This document shows, in pieces, positions 63,619 through 64,000 of a stretch of DNA of 64,000 nucleotides (positions are counted from its first letter, which is position 1; each line of letters begins with the position of its first letter). The stretch comes from Onchocerca lupi (taxonomy: Eukaryota; Nematoda; Chromadorea; Rhabditida; Onchocercidae): positions 1-64,000 of the forward strand of contig JAOVVO010000152.1 in assembly GCA_028564675.1 (NCBI GenBank). The letters are read 5' to 3'. The notes beneath the pieces were generated by a model, which saw only the letters and a program-made list of their open reading frames with translations, had not been told where the DNA came from and made no database searches. The position numbers were made by a program, and so were the translations under genes.

Positions 63619-63996
63619 ATGGATTCATTTGGTTGTGGTGATTTTTTGTCTTATTCGAATTCAATATTATCACAAAAATCTCAGCAATTATTTGATCGTC
63701 ATTATCATCATCATCATTATCAACGACAACGACAACAACGACAACAACAACTCAAACATCCTAATCAATACGACGATAATCATCAATCAAAACCTCAACC
63801 ATCTTATATTGGTCTTATCGCAATGGCAATTCTAAGTTCTAGGGAACAAAAAATGGTACTTTCTGAGATTTGCCAATGGATTATCGATAATTATTCATAT
63901 TTTCGATCACGTAGTGTCGGATGGCGAAATTCAATCAGGCATAATTTGAGCTTAAATGATTGCTTCATTAAAGCCGGCCGTTCAGCAAATGGAAAG
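63619..63996 (+). CDS. Forkhead (FOX) transcription factor, first coding exon, cut by window end
   Basis: ATG 63619 opens 126 codons to a donor at 63996/63997 (GGAAAG|GTAA); the rest lies beyond the window. Residues 28-45 are rich in His, Gln and Arg (HYHHHHYQRQRQQRQQQ). The winged-helix domain starts near residue 58 (SKPQPSYIGLIAMAIL), continues through EICQWIIDNYSYF and includes the recognition helix GWRNSIRHNLSLNDCFIKAG, ending at SANGK, a point where many FOX genes have an intron. Key DNA-contact residues (Asn, Arg, His in WRNSIRHNLS) are intact. The PSYIGLI start, rather than PPYSYI, recalls FoxQ2- and FoxL-like groups, but the subclass cannot be fixed without the second half. FOX proteins are nuclear DNA-binding regulators of cell fate. 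Confidence 0.93.
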
Positions 63997-64000
63997 GTAA

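Overview
The window is eukaryotic nuclear DNA, strongly AT-rich, with protein genes split into many short exons by introns of roughly 100-500 bp plus a few of 1-4 kb. Most acceptors read TTTCAG or TTTTAG. Several start codons lie a few bases after a strong 3' splice site that has no obvious upstream exon, as expected for spliced-leader trans-splicing. Gene content, intron size and base composition suggest a nematode, most likely a filarial or related spirurid worm. The species cannot be named from the sequence alone. I assembled exons by hand, using splice consensus and family similarity. For every complete gene model the exon lengths sum to an open frame divisible by three.

Layout, left to right: repeat-bearing DNA with one possible terminal exon (1-3946); a two-SH3 adaptor of the CIN85/CD2AP family (+, 3947-13161); TXNL1 (+, 15433-17716); COG1 (+, 18802-24859); PIGU (-, 25982-29954); UBR7 (-, 31626-35421); a ZDHHC3/7-type palmitoyltransferase (+, 36983-40539); GPAA1 (+, 42248-46491); a CALML4-like calmodulin relative (-, 47168-48321); a C9orf78/TLS1 homologue (-, 49091-51575); an hnRNP M/MYEF2-type three-RRM protein (+, 52615-56272) with a probable small antisense gene inside its first intron; a 7.3 kb gene-poor, repeat-rich stretch; and the first coding exon of a forkhead gene that runs off the right edge (63619-63996).

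Four neighbouring genes act in the secretory pathway: COG1 (Golgi tethering), PIGU and GPAA1 (two subunits of the GPI transamidase) and a Golgi-type DHHC acyltransferase. C9orf78 and hnRNP M, which sit head to head, both act in pre-mRNA splicing. No tRNA, rRNA, CRISPR array, transposase or bacterial insertion was found.

The most interesting observations are the close linkage of two GPI-transamidase subunits, the candidate nested antisense gene, an AT-rich fold-back element between two convergent genes, hairpins placed inside introns, and several tandem repeats, including one whose unit carries a perfect splice-donor motif.
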